Shown piece by piece: positions 1 to 10,560 of a stretch of DNA of 64,000 bases. The stretch lies in contig JAKSZP010000194.1 of assembly GCA_022478985.1 (NCBI GenBank), positions 85,381 through 149,380 of the forward strand, in the 5' to 3' direction. The DNA is from Massospora cicadina (taxonomy: Eukaryota; Entomophthoromycota; Entomophthoromycetes; Entomophthorales; Entomophthoraceae). Made by a program: the position numbers and the translations under genes. The notes beneath the pieces were generated by a model. That model was not told the origin of the DNA, searched no databases, and was given only the letters and a program-made list of their open reading frames with translations. Within the stretch, counting starts at the first letter, position 1; each line of letters starts with the position of its first letter.

Positions 1-2340
1 GTGATAGACTATCAGAAGCTAAACAGTATCACCAAGAAGGAATCATATCCCTTGCCATGGATTGATGAAGCTTTGGATCAGTTGAGAGGAACTCATTGCT
101 TCTCAGTGTTGGATTTGATACCAGGGTACTGGAAAATTGAGTTGCCTGTGGTGGAACAGGAGAAATGCGCCTTAATCACATCCAAAGGGCTTTTTCAACC
201 AGCATGTATATCTCAAGTTCTTTGTAAGGCCCCAGCTATATTTCAACGGGCTATGAACATCATCCTTGGCGACCTGAAGTTGTCATGTATTTCCTGTACC
301 TCAACAATATCAATTTCATCTCCCATACATCTTTATGAGCAACTTACCCATTTGGTGGAAGTATTCTGCCATCTTGCTGAGGCCAACGCCAAGATCAATA
401 CCCGTAAGTGCCTCATCTTCAATGACTAAATGATGTACCTTGGGTTTGTGGTAGATTCAATGGGGCTGAAACATCATCTGGACAAGGTGGAGGTTCTCCA
501 AAAAATGTCTACGCCAAACAGTAAGCGCAACATACACGAATTTTTGGGATGGTCGGATACTACTGATGCTTTGTCCCCAACTTCAGTTGTATTAGGGTAC
601 CGCTAATTGAGTTGTTAAAAAAGGATGCAGTGTGTAAATGGACATAACGCCGACAATGCTCATTCAATACCCTTTGGACGATGTTAATCAGTGCGCCAGT
701 GCTGCACTACCAAGAATTTTGATTGAGAGTTTATCGTTTAGATGGATGTGTCTCTATCCGCTGTAGGGGTGGTCCTACCCCAAAAAGACGATGAGGGAAA
801 GAGCATCCAATTGATTACTGCAGTTGGAGCCTGAACTGCCATAACGCAATTATACCATGACCACGCGGGAAGGCTTTATGGTGATCTGCATGTATAAGCA
901 AATTAGGGTGTATTTGCATGGTATAAAGTTCAAAGTCATAACGGATAATGCTTTGTTATGCTTGTTGTAAATCTCAAGGAGCCTGAAGGGCGTCTATCCC
1001 GATGGGACCTCAAACTACAGGCTTATGACTTGGATATCCTACACTAACTTGGAGCAAAACACCAGAAAGCTGATGCTTGTTTTGGCTATCAACAATTGCC
1101 ATAACAGCAGATCTGAGCAATGTGAGGTATGATAATATTCCCAGCGCAAAATATGATGACAAACTTCATAAAGTCATAAAGGAATTAAACAAGATGTGAT
1201 CTAATATCTTTTAGCAAAACGGCGAGCTGTATAAGCGGATTGGACCTTAATGGTGAACTTTCTGAGACCCTTTGCATGGACAAACATTATTATGAGTGCA
1301 AATAAGGCAGTTGGAAATGGTGGATTTTGCAAGATGTTGGAATTTTTGTGCCCAAATTATTAATGTTAAACATGAAATTTGATGTTCTTGAAGGACAATT
1401 TCCTGATGCCACCAGAGCCAAATGAAAAAACCATTCCACCAGAAGACCTTCTATTCGCTAGTAAAACCGCATATTGCTTGGCATACAGTTTCCAAAGATG
1501 TTGTTGGCATTCTGTCGACGGGAGCTAACAGTTCCAAGTTCATTCTGGTGGTGATTGACCACTTGACCAGGTGGGTTGAAGCATGGGCAATATGGGATCT
1601 GGAGACGGTCACAGTGGCCAAATTCATAATGGAATGCATAGTTAAGCGACATGACTGCACTCAGTTTGTCCTTACTAATACCTGAAAAGACTTCATCTCT
1701 CACAACCCTGCCAAAGCTAAATGAGTCTACGGCCAACTGTGGGGTTTTAATGACCTTATATCACCCCGAGTCCAATGGGACAGGTGAGCAAATCAAAGGG
1801 ACCTTGGTGAACATAATCTGGAAATTAATAACGGACTGAACTTCTGATTGGAGCTCTCTCCTTTTCTTTGCCATCTTTGCCTATAACATTTATTTACATT
1901 CTGCCATGGGAAAGAGTCTTTACAGTTAATATATGGATGGCACCCCGCCCTAACTGCAATAATCTATGCTTGTGTAGAAGATACTGGCCAAATGGATGCT
2001 CAACATTACTTGACTAACCTAGCTAACGCTTTAATCAAGTTGCAAACCAAAGCGTAATCCTTCACCTTGGCCAAAAAGATAAAAAACATCAGGCTGCCAA
2101 TCAGTTATGGTGTAGTGGACAAGCTCAGTTCAAAGAAGGAGAGTTGGTTCTGTTCCCTGACCAAAATGGGTTTGGTCAGAAGCATAAGTTAGCCAACATC
2201 TTGATTGGTTATTTTCAATAATTGAGAAAATGGGTATCAACGCCTACACTATCAAGGGCCACCAAGCGGTTGGATCACTAACCAAGCGCATGAAAAGTTC
2301 CTTTAGGCGTATAAACAATTAGAGACTTACTTTCCAGTCA
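1..2340 (+). pseudogene. Ty3/gypsy pol remnant, copy A1 (RT, RNase H, integrase)
   Basis: This is the 3' half of a family A gypsy polyprotein and it runs off the left edge. Residues 1-142 of the first frame are reverse transcriptase: DYQKLNSITKK, a YPLP motif, and GLFQPACISQVLCKAPAIFQ, the equivalent of the usual MPxGLxNAPATFQ. The catalytic YLDD region near 290 is frame-shifted and reads LNNIN, so both aspartates are lost. RT thumb sequence (MYLGFVVDS) starts near 433. An RNase H-like stretch with an MDVSLSAVG motif follows near 740. Integrase runs from about 1422: a VVIDHLTRWVEAW core, then a YHPESNGT motif near 1765, across several stops. Family assignment is firm; function is lost. Confidence 0.9.
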
Positions 2341-2349
2341 AGGGGGTAA
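2341..2349 (+). promoter_or_regulatory. Polypurine tract of A1
   Basis: A short G-rich tract (AGGGGGTAA) lies directly before the LTR that starts TGTCAAGG. Minus-strand family A copies show the same arrangement (AAGGAGGGGTAA before TGTCA in copy L). In this family class it is the primer for plus-strand DNA synthesis. Confidence 0.75.
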
Positions 2350-2983
2350 TGTCAAGGTTCTAATATAACTGAATGATAAGCCCAAATACTTTGGCGGATT
2401 GGCTAAATTCCGCCAACAACAGTTTACTAGTGTGCAAATATTCAAGCGACTTGGGATAAGGCGATATTGAGTCAGGAAAGATAATTATTGTATACCCTCC
2501 AAATAAGGTGATAAGATGATGTCAATTCATGACAAATAGCTAAGAGATCGCCTCAAACTAAGGCATTAGTGAAGTTAAGAGTAATATACCCTGCCGGGAC
2601 CTCACAGTTATGGGGATGAACCAGTGAGGATATGTGGTAAAGAATAGTCTAGCTAAGGTTTTGTTTTGACCTAAGTCGCTGATATATAAGCGAGATGAAA
2701 AGATTGAAGTGGGGAGGATTGTTAGTAGCAAGAAGAGAGCGGTGCATGAAGAAATTGTTAAATTAGGTTAAGTGAGGTGGTGTGATCAGGGATAATTGCT
2801 CCATTTTTTATTGAAATCTTTAAATATCTCTGAGTACTAATAATCCCATATCCTCCATCTGTTGCTCAGTGAGAACTGAAACTGTGCAAACTCTTATAGC
2901 ATATATCAACTATATCACTAAAATTATTTAAACCTCTGTGCATTAAGCCGCCGAATCTTACCTAATCTGACGTAAATTTGACA
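2350..2983 (+). repeat. Family A LTR shared by copies A1 and A2
   Basis: This 634-bp LTR begins TGTCAAGG and ends TTTGACA. A polypurine tract and A1 pol lie on its left, and a primer binding site plus A2 gag lie on its right. It is therefore the 3' LTR of A1 and the 5' LTR of A2 at once. Its first 50 bases (TGTCA, then a motif close to ACTGGATGATAAGCC) match the LTR starts of copies A3, C, I, K and L. It is longer than those (470-574 bp), so it belongs to a diverged subfamily or carries indels. Confidence 0.8.
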
Positions 2984-3006
2984 TTAGTGCTCAAAACAGG
3001 GGACCC
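2984..3006 (+). promoter_or_regulatory. Primer binding site of A2
   Basis: The sequence just after the LTR reads TTAGTGCTCAAAACAGGGG. It matches the family A primer site seen on the minus strand in copies A3 and C, consensus TGGTGCTCACTACAGGGG. The complement ends in CCA as a tRNA 3' end should, so a tRNA primer is likely. I could not name the tRNA. Confidence 0.65.
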
Positions 3007-3747
3007 ACTGATTCAACTCTCTAGCTCAAATACCTGTACCTATATCAAATTCTGGTTACTTTTGTCAAGACCTTGTGTGTTTCCATGTCAAACATAATGT
3101 TGACCCTATGGATCTTTTGACAAGGAACTAGCCCTGTTCACATTTTAAGCTATTTGGCCTCAGTGGCTCCCTGATGAAGTTGTCATTATCTGCTTTCCCA
3201 GCTCTTGAGTTGGCCCAGCATGGATGCTCCGCAGGTGTCAACGCCACTAAGCTTTGCAGTATTATGAAGTGCTCCTTTGAATGTATCATCTTTACGATGG
3301 GGACCTAGTAAAACTTTCATGACTATGTTCTTCAATCAGCACAATCAGGATCAGCACTACAAATTGTATATTTCCTAATTGGATGCAATGACCACTGGCC
3401 TGACATGCCATCTTGACTCTCACAGCCCAGTAAAGTACCTTGTTGCATATGTAAAATTATCTATATGACAGTTTCGCGCATCCTAGCTTGCCACAACATT
3501 AAAAATTGGGTACATAATGAAGTTTGTTCAAGCTCAGCAAAACAATAATCAGCTGCTGTTGGAGCATCTCAAACAGGCATTTACGGAGTTGAAGAAACTC
3601 TTGTTCAAGTACCTACCCATGTTGATGACAATCATGGTTAGATAAATCAACTTTTACCCCATTTTAAATCAGGAGCTACCCCTAAGTTATGGGTGAGCTG
3701 CTGAATTGGAGAGGACTTATGCTCAACTGGATCAGGGATGTGACTAC
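3007..3747 (+). pseudogene. A2 gag, first part
   Basis: This stretch follows the primer site and precedes the insertion of B. No open frame longer than 60 codons survives. Its position between primer site and the gag-like sequence that resumes at 13869 is the main reason to call it gag leader and N-terminal gag. The target site of B, ACTAC, is at 3743-3747. I cannot show domain motifs here. Confidence 0.5.
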
Positions 3748-4209
3748 TGTCAGGATTCTCCCTGGATTGCGTGAAAGCCTTGTTTAGGGGGAAAATTGAT
3801 ATAATTATCCAAAGGGCATATTTTGCAGATGGCCAAATAATTTGAGAACAGAGTTCAATTCAACCAGAATACTGAATTTGGGGCTTTGCATAAATTATGC
3901 TGAATTAAGAAAATGTACATTTCCTATTCATTATCTAATCTCTATCCACTCTTTATCTATTCCCACATATCCTAGCATTGGGACTTTCCTACAGGTCCCA
4001 TGACACTACCCTTAAATATCCCTATTCCTATCCTTATATTTTGAAGCACTATAAATAGTGCTTTATTGTTCTAAATAGAATACTTCTCCCATAAACTCTT
4101 ATTTTATTTTACTTAATTTTATGAAAACCATCTCATCCAAGGCTGTTAAATTAGAAGCCTGGCCTTCAGATGATCATGCTGCCAATGATTCCTCCCTGGC
4201 AGCCCAACA
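3748..4209 (+). repeat. Element B 5' LTR
   Basis: This 462-bp LTR has TG...CA ends and matches 13406-13863 along its whole length, with scattered substitutions and small indels. It includes a TATA-containing palindrome at 4045-4062 and an AATAAACTC-like A-rich stretch near 4090 that could act in 3' processing. An open frame begins inside it at 4121 and crosses into the internal region. Confidence 0.88.
4045..4062 (+). promoter_or_regulatory. Palindromic TATA-box candidate in B 5' LTR
   Basis: AGCACTATAAATAGTGCT is a palindrome of two 8-base arms around AA, with TATAAATA at its centre. The identical 18 bases occur at 13701-13718 in the other LTR, while neighbouring positions have drifted. A TATA box in an LTR is expected for transcription start; the palindrome could also be a protein-binding site. 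The role is inferred. Confidence 0.5.
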
Positions 4210-4212
4210 AAA

Positions 4213-4228
4213 TGGTGCTCCCTGCAGG
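4213..4228 (+). promoter_or_regulatory. Primer binding site of element B
   Basis: TGGTGCTCCCTGCAGG lies three bases after the 5' LTR. It matches the family A primer site TGGTGCTCACTACAGG at 14 of 16 positions, which suggests that B used the same tRNA primer and possibly family A's replication machinery. Confidence 0.6.
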
Positions 4229-4316
4229 TTGCTTCTGAGTTGCACCATGAGGATATGGCCTCATCTTGGACGAAAAGAGTTTCTAATCATCAGTAGGTAC
4301 TCCAGACCCTGACCTT

Positions 4317-4574
4317 TTGACATACTTACACTGGAATGGTCGAGATGCAATCACTGTGGGAAGTGATTTCATCAAGAAGAGCTTTACGTTTCCTAGAAGA
4401 GAAGATCCTGTATGCTTCAAAACACTAGGCCAACTCAAGCCCTTACTCAATTTAATGTATATGCCTAAAATAATTGAAACAGATGAAAGAGAGCAATATA
4501 GCTAACATCATAAAGTGAAGAGATTGAAAAAGGCAATACTTTTATTATTTACAGGAAGCAAAATATACTAAAAA
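4317..4574 (+). pseudogene. B internal coding remnant, part 1
   Basis: An open frame of 62 codons starts MTYLHWNGRDAITVG. Coding-like sequence then continues in a shifted frame (for example EEIEKGNTFIIYRKQN near 4520-4565) up to the LINE1 target site. The same frame resumes after LINE1 at 6497. The protein is not one I recognise. By position it could be a gag-like product. An alternative is captured host sequence. Confidence 0.35.
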
Positions 4575-4588
4575 AATGGGGCATTGAC
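4575..4588 (+). repeat. LINE1 target-site duplication, left
   Basis: AATGGGGCATTGAC here matches AATAGGACATTGAC at 6483-6496 at 12 of 14 positions; both differences are G/A transitions. It sets the left boundary of LINE1. Confidence 0.75.
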
Positions 4589-6482
4589 ATTATTTCTTTG
4601 ACCACTCGAAGTCACTTTTGAGCGATTTTAAATTTAAGTTTATTTATCCACAGCCATCTGCAGCAAACCTATTCTTTGATGTCCTTGGCTCTGCCGCCGG
4701 CCACCCCAGTGTGGGGCAGCAGTGCACCCCCACCTAGCGTTTTCCGCCCCATGGGCAAGCGCGTTTGGAATTGCTCAAACAGCCCACCCACTGCTTCCAA
4801 CCGTTTTGTCCCCCCATGGGACTTAGGGCTCCACCTGGCGCGCGTCCACCCTTCTCGCCCCCATCCTCTCGCCCTCCCTCGCTCTGCCATTCGTTATTTC
4901 CTCAGAGTGGACTATGGGCGTTTGTTCCCATATGCCAATAAGGCAATTATTGACCTAGCCACTGCGGCCTTTACAACGGCTGGCTTTATAGACTTCCGCC
5001 CTTTTAAGGGCTACTTTGACGTTGGGTTCCAATCTGAGGAGGATGCTGAAGCGGCAGCACAAACTCCTCTAATTTATAAAAAAAACCCATTCCCACAACC
5101 CATACTCGCCTCCCTTCAGACACCATGCTAGTGGTATACTTTGCAAATCTCCCATCCAACCTTCCACCCCAGGTTTTGTATGACCAGTTGGTCGCGGGGC
5201 TCATGGCTTATGGCACTCAGCCCAACCTCATCTTTGCCATTCCATCTGGTGCGGAACGCCTTGCTGCTCCTCATGCAACAGCCACCATCATACCACATCA
5301 CCCTACCATAGCCAACAAATCCCACCCCACGCTAGTGTGGCTGCAGCGCCTGATCATTTCTTTTGGGCTCAGGTCAATAGTGGTAGGCAGATTTGTTCCC
5401 TCTGCTTTGGCCTCGACCATGCAAAAAGAGCGTGCCCTCAGGCCAAATCCGCTGCTGCGGCTTCTGAGCCCCCCTCTGGAGGTTTAGTATGGGGCGCTTT
5501 GCTGCCCCCTCCCACCCTCCAATCTCGTTTGGTGGGCCCACATGGAAAATCAGCCCCCCCAAAACATCCATCCTCACTCTCCCACCTAAATCTACGCCAG
5601 CCCATCAGAGCAATGCTTGGACCACCATTTACACCCAAGCAGCTGCCCATTCGCCCAATCCTATCCACCTAAATTTAAACGTCACTATTCCAGTGAACCA
5701 AAATCCATGGGATCTATTGGCTGAAACTGACGAATCAGGTAATGTCCTCATTAGTAAGCATACAGGTCAACCTTTCTGCCAAGGCGATTATGGGCAGGCA
5801 GAATTTTTCTTCCCAACTTCAATAAAACCCCTACCCCTCGCCATTTTTCTCCTCTATCCAATACAGCCCCCTTCCAAAGTGACCACCAGCTCGCCTTAGC
5901 TGCGGTGGCCTCTCCTCATTGCCCAAAACTACGCTTCGCGGTGGCCCAGTCAGTGGCTCAGCTCCAGCATGGCCTGCCCACCATCTTCTTCCCCCCTGAC
6001 TTCCCTGAATCTCCCTGCAGTGACATCTCGAAACTATTCAATGATGCTGAAATTGCTGTTATTATGTTGCAACGATTGCTTCATTCAAATCCTCAGCCAA
6101 AGTCACCCGCCACAGTATCTCCCTTTTCACCCAACTTCCTGAAGCCCGCAAAGAAGCTGAAGTTCTCCTCGCAGCTTTTTGTTGAAACACTTTCCCATCA
6201 TTATCTTGATGCGGAAGTGGAAAACTCCTACTACGCTGACCTCAGCCCCCACTATGCGGATGCCCCAACGCCCTGGTTCTCTGCTCTGATCTGGTACTGT
6301 AACCAACATCCCTTGGTCGAGGTGGGTCTTTCTGAAAACCAACCCCCGACACCTCCTCACCCTCTGCCATGGTGGGTTAGCAGTTTCTGCTTCCCACCTG
6401 GTTAGTAGTTTGTTTTGTCACTTTGAGTGTTGTGTTTGGTACTGTCCATCCCCTGGTCGGCGTACCTCAAATAAATTGAAAG
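4589..6482 (+). mobile_element. LINE1: ORF1-only (HAL1-like) non-LTR element
   Basis: This 1.9-kb GC-rich element is bounded by a 14-bp TSD. It carries only an ORF1-type protein with a zinc knuckle, and no endonuclease or RT. Its 3' tail (6441-6482, CCCTGGTCGG then CCTCAAATAAATT) is shared with LINE2, LINE3 and the SINE. LINE3 has the same structure and length, so this looks like a family of deletion derivatives and not a one-off truncation. It inserted into element B. Confidence 0.8.
4676..6405 (+). pseudogene. LINE1 ORF1p remnant: two N-terminal domains plus zinc knuckle
   Basis: Open frames in different phases cover an ORF1-type nucleic-acid-binding protein. Domain 1 contains GYFDVGFQSEEDAEAAA (about 5010-5055) and domain 2 LVVYFANLPSNLPPQVLYDQ (about 5128-5190). 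They align by eye with LDLGFESKIAADKAAA and the following domain of LINE2. A CCHC-type knuckle ICSLCFGLDHAKRACP lies near 5396-5445. Downstream, QNPWDLLAETDESG matches MNPWSSLAETDEMG of LINE3, and a C-terminal HGGLAVSASHLV motif matches its HGGLSASALSHLV. Several frameshifts break it. ORF1 proteins of this kind bind the element RNA. Confidence 0.7.
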
Positions 6483-6496
6483 AATAGGACATTGAC
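6483..6496 (+). repeat. LINE1 target-site duplication, right
   Basis: AATAGGACATTGAC pairs with 4575-4588. Element B sequence continues from here. Confidence 0.75.
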
Positions 6497-6719
6497 TGAA
6501 AAGAAGCTTGGGAAAATATCACACAGAGAAATGACTACGGGCCTATAGGATGGGTTTCCCATTATGAGGAGAACCTCTTTAAATTTCTCACTAAAGTGAA
6601 GCATTATAGAAAAGAAATTGACCAAATTGATGATTATACTCCAGTCAAAGAGCGAAGATCAAACAAATTTTTATTCTCATAATTTAAAAACCACAAATGA
6701 TTTTAAAACTAATAATAAC
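6497..6719 (+). pseudogene. B internal coding remnant, part 2
   Basis: This is B sequence between the two LINE insertions. One frame reads coding-like from EAWENITQRNDYGPIGWVSH through KHYRKEIDQIDDY to about 6670. It joins in phase with the frame that ends at the LINE1 insertion site, which supports one B protein before the insertions. The family is not recognised. Confidence 0.4.
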
Positions 6720-6730
6720 AATCATTTAGG
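6720..6730 (+). repeat. LINE2 target-site duplication, left
   Basis: AATCATTTAGG here matches AATTATTTAGG at 12008-12018 with one C/T difference. Confidence 0.7.
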
Positions 6731-7025
6731 ATAAACTTTTCTTTCTCGTTGCAAACATATTTGCAACCTATTCAATTCAAGACTAAATCTAGTTTGATAA
6801 TCTCAGAGAGGAGATTAGTCTGCGCCCATGTCAGGGAGCAGTTGGGCAAGCAAGGTAAGAGGAGCAGGCGGAAGGCCCGCGGCCTCCAACGTTTGAAAAC
6901 ACCCCGGAGAATCTGGTGGAATAGACAAAAATCTCAAAAAACCGGCGGTCACAATTTCCCTGGAGATACTCACATGGCAAGCACGATGCAACCAGTACAT
7001 CAACACGCCACACTCCCAGCCACTT

Positions 7026-7840
7026 TTGTTGGTGGAATTCGGAGACCGTGTGTATCTGGACATCCAAAAAATGGCCTTATGGGAAAAATTTTGTGAAGAT
7101 GTACACAAAATTTTCCTGACCGCGGTGTACATTACACCTCACTCCATGTCATGTGGTTGGCTGGACCTAGGTTTTGAAAGCAAAATAGCAGCAGACAAGG
7201 CTGCAGCAGTGCGCATAGTGGTTGACCTCCCCGAAGGGCAACTAGTCATCAAAACCAAATGCACCAGATGAACATATTAAAACAAATTTTCCTCACGTTT
7301 GACTTTTTACCTACTACGGTAAAATGTGACATTTTAGAGCAACACCTGAAATATGGTCTCGCCGTATATGGCGAAATACAATCTTTCAAAATGCAACGCT
7401 TCACACTGATGCCACACCTGTGCACTGGCAAAGCCATTGCAGTTCTGACCTCAACTGAGGAGATTGCGAAAGACCTAACCCAGATCCCGCACTCCACTTT
7501 TATTGATATTGCAGGGCATACCACCCACACATTCTAGGTAACCGTGGACAGCGAACCCCCCATTTGCACCCACTGTGACGTGTTCAGCCATAAGGTGCAC
7601 GCATGCCCCATCAAGGAGGGCGTCACATTCCAAGAGCACCCCTTGGCAGCCATGGCCAGCGGAGAGGCGCACTACGAACCAACCGCAAGCACCAAGGAGG
7701 CTTTCCCATAGGGAGCACAAGGCTGCTACCTATTGGTAAAGCCCATCTCCCCACAGGAGTGGAAGAAGGCCAAGCAGGCCCATAGGGCCACGGCCAAGAA
7801 AGCGGCCAAGGCCACCACCACCATCCCACACTCACAACGC
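7026..7840 (+). pseudogene. LINE2 ORF1p remnant
   Basis: The first domain has VYITPHSMSCGWLDLGFESK and runs to about 7270. A frameshift leads to the second domain, with DFLPTTVKCDILEQHLKYGL (about 7300-7360). After an in-frame stop near 7537, a CCHC-like knuckle PPICTHCDVFSHKVHACP follows (about 7557-7610). The same two-domain-plus-knuckle plan occurs in LINE1 and LINE3. It is followed by a low-complexity Lys/Ala-rich linker to about 7840. Such proteins coat the RNA before target-primed reverse transcription. Confidence 0.65.
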
Positions 7841-8177
7841 TAGGAGGACATGGAGACCTTCGCAGCAGAAGCGACTCAGGAATCCATCATCCAATCAGAT
7901 TGGGAAGCCCATGCTGAGCGGGCCACTCAATCTGAGGATCTGATGGGAGATTTGATCTCACCCAATTGCTGCACCCAAGCTCCAGTCAAAACCGACTTAG
8001 GACCTATCCCAACTGAAAATTTTTTTTTGACCTGCTCGATGGTGTACCGAACTCATATGCACCACAAAAAATTCGTCCGACGTCGGGAAAACAAAAGCGA
8101 AGGCCAAAGCCAATGCAACTCTTTCCGCAAAAATTAACAAAAACCCCAATAGCATTGCTGCTAACACCCACGCTGCT

Positions 8178-8980
8178 GTGAAAGCCCGTGGGGACCTTGA
8201 ATTGGCTGGTGGGCCTGGGGGCCCACCCTCACACCTAAGGTGCGATGGGGAAACCTTCACTCTAGGGATGTTGAATATCGCTGGACTCAAGGCCTCCCCA
8301 TCCCAGGCTAGGAAACTGAGTTTATTACAACACAATTTACCCGTGGATATCCTGGCCATCCAGGAGTCCCACTGTCCACGAGGTTCCAAGGAAGCTTGGA
8401 AAACAATGCTCCTCCCATCCCTATCCTTTTGGTCGAAGTACTGTGTGGTGCTAATTTAGAAAAATAATTTTTTTAAATTCACATCCTCAGAAACATTCCT
8501 AAATGGCTGAGTGCTCGTTGTCACCTTCTCGTGGGCTGACGTTGCACATGCAATTGTCAACATTTATGCCCCAAATGGTGCACATGAGTGTCAGGAATTT
8601 TTCTTGTCGGTTAAATCCCTCCCACTACCCCCTGATTCTTTCCTAATTGGCGACATGAACTGTTGGCTAACCTCACCATTAGACTGGTGGCCTCCCTCAC
8701 CCCACGCCCCACAGGGTCACGTAGAACTACGCGTTCTAAAAGCCACCCTTGGGTTAACGGATGTGCTGCCGCGACATGCCCCACTGCTCAAAAACATGAC
8801 GCGTCCCCACATCCACAACAGCCAATTAAGGTCCATGACCTGCATCGACCTTATTCTAACACTGGCGAAATTCCAACCCCACATCTCCCACTTCAAAACA
8901 ACGAAAATGGAATTCTCCAACCACCGACTGGTCTCAATAACCTACCACTTACCCATCACAGTTGCAAAGGCCCCACATTG
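8178..8980 (+). pseudogene. LINE2 endonuclease domain (APE/EEP-like)
   Basis: Two frames carry the endonuclease-exonuclease-phosphatase fold motifs in order: LGMLNIAGLKA (N-terminal Asn), DILAIQESHC (catalytic Glu), VNIYAPNGAHE, FLIGDMNCW (Asp/Asn pair), SMTCIDLILT, and FSNHRLVSITY (the catalytic His region, usually SDH). The frames join across a stop or shift near 8459-8511. In LINEs this domain nicks the target DNA to expose the primer for reverse transcription. Confidence 0.8.
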
Positions 8981-9409
8981 GTGCAAAATCCACCCCCCCC
9001 GAGCTCGCGTCACCAGGATTCTCCACGTGGGTGGAAGAGGCAACTTTGGCAAAATTGTTTGTTGCACTTTTTTGTGCGGACCCCATTTCCACATGGGCAA
9101 CTTTCAAAGAGGACACCATCCACCACTATCGGCATCTCTCCTCCAGACGCTCATGAGCCACATTGGCATTTATCTCGCGCACTCTGGTGGAATTGGCCCA
9201 CATGGAGTCCAACATCCCAGCCACAGGATACAGCCCTGCATGGGGCTGGGAGTGGGCGAGGGCAGCCTCCCACCTCAATGCACTAAAAAGGCAACACAAG
9301 CATTGGGTTTATGTCCAATACAGGGCCACACGCATCACTAAAGGTGACAAGTGCACCGCATACTTCTTTAAAAAAATTTTCGCACCACACCAGAGCGTGG
9401 CCTGCACAC

Positions 9410-10560
9410 AGGTGTGAAGATCAGATAGTTCCATTGCGGACACACTGGCCAAAGTGGCAATCAAAACACAAAAATATTACTCCAAGTTATACTGAGCTGA
9501 ACCAATTCAGCCAGCCAAAATAGCAGAATTTCTCAACCGCGCTCATATTCGCACCATTTTCTGATACCCTTAAATAATAGATTAAATTACTCCAAACGAA
9601 TTATGGACAGCCATTCGCGGTGCGCCTAACCAAAAATGCCCATACCCACATGGCATTCCATATGAGTTCTACAAAAAATATTTCAAATATATCTTCCTAT
9701 TGCTGCTAGCCTCACTTAACCAAAGCCTGTTGGAAACACGCCTCCTACCAGGAGGACATGAGGCCTTTACTGTCACACTCTTCAAGAAAGGGGATAAGTT
9801 TGACTTAGCCAACTGGCGCCCCATTTCTCTAACAAACATAGACACCAAAATTTTAACAAAAATCATGGCTAACCGTATAGGGACTGAAGCATCTGCCACA
9901 TCTCCCCAGAACAATTTGGTTTCATCCCCAGAAGGTCAATTTGGGATAACGTGCACTCCGTGGCTAATGCATGTCAATCCACAGCCTCTGGGGCACTAAT
10001 ATTCTTGGACCAACAAAAGGCCTATGATAGAGTAAACTGGGAATACCTAAGGGCCTGCCTCCATCAATTCCGCCTACCCCCCCCCACTTCATCAACTGGT
10101 TGATGCTGCTCACGGAATCTGCAACAATGGCAGTGCGTGGCCCAGGCTTCCTAACGGAATTAGTCCGCCCTCAAAGGGGCTTGCAACAAGGGGACCCCCT
10201 TAGCCCACTCTTATATAACTTCAGCCTTGACCCACTACTTTGGAAAGTGAATGCCCGCCTCACTGGGGTCCATGCACCAAGCCAAGCCCCAGTCAAGATG
10301 ATGGCATTTGCAGATGACTGCGTGGTGGGGGTGTCTAATAACAAAGATGCACGCGCGCTTGAAGCCCTCATCCAGGAATATTCCCAGGTAAGTAACGCGG
10401 CACTGAACGCCTCCAAAACCGAAATCATCCTCCTTGGTCGGTTTCAGAACTGCTGGGCCCTAGCAATTAGTTCCCAACCTGGTAATCTGCTCGCCCACGT
10501 CCACGCCTTACTAACTCAACACACACCGCTCCACTGGTGCTCCCCTTCGTGCCACATCCT
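9410..10560 (+). pseudogene. LINE2 reverse transcriptase domain
   Basis: RT motifs are read in more than one frame. AFTVTLFKKGDKFDLANWRPISL and TKILTKIMANRI lie near 9755-9885. IFLDQQKAYDRVNWEYL (motif A, catalytic Asp) is near 10000. RPQRGLQQGDPLSPLLYN is near 10165-10220. MAFADDC (motif C, FADD) is at about 10303-10323. At least one frameshift falls between 9999 and 10100. This is a LINE-type (non-LTR) RT, distinct from the gypsy RTs elsewhere in the window. Confidence 0.88.
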
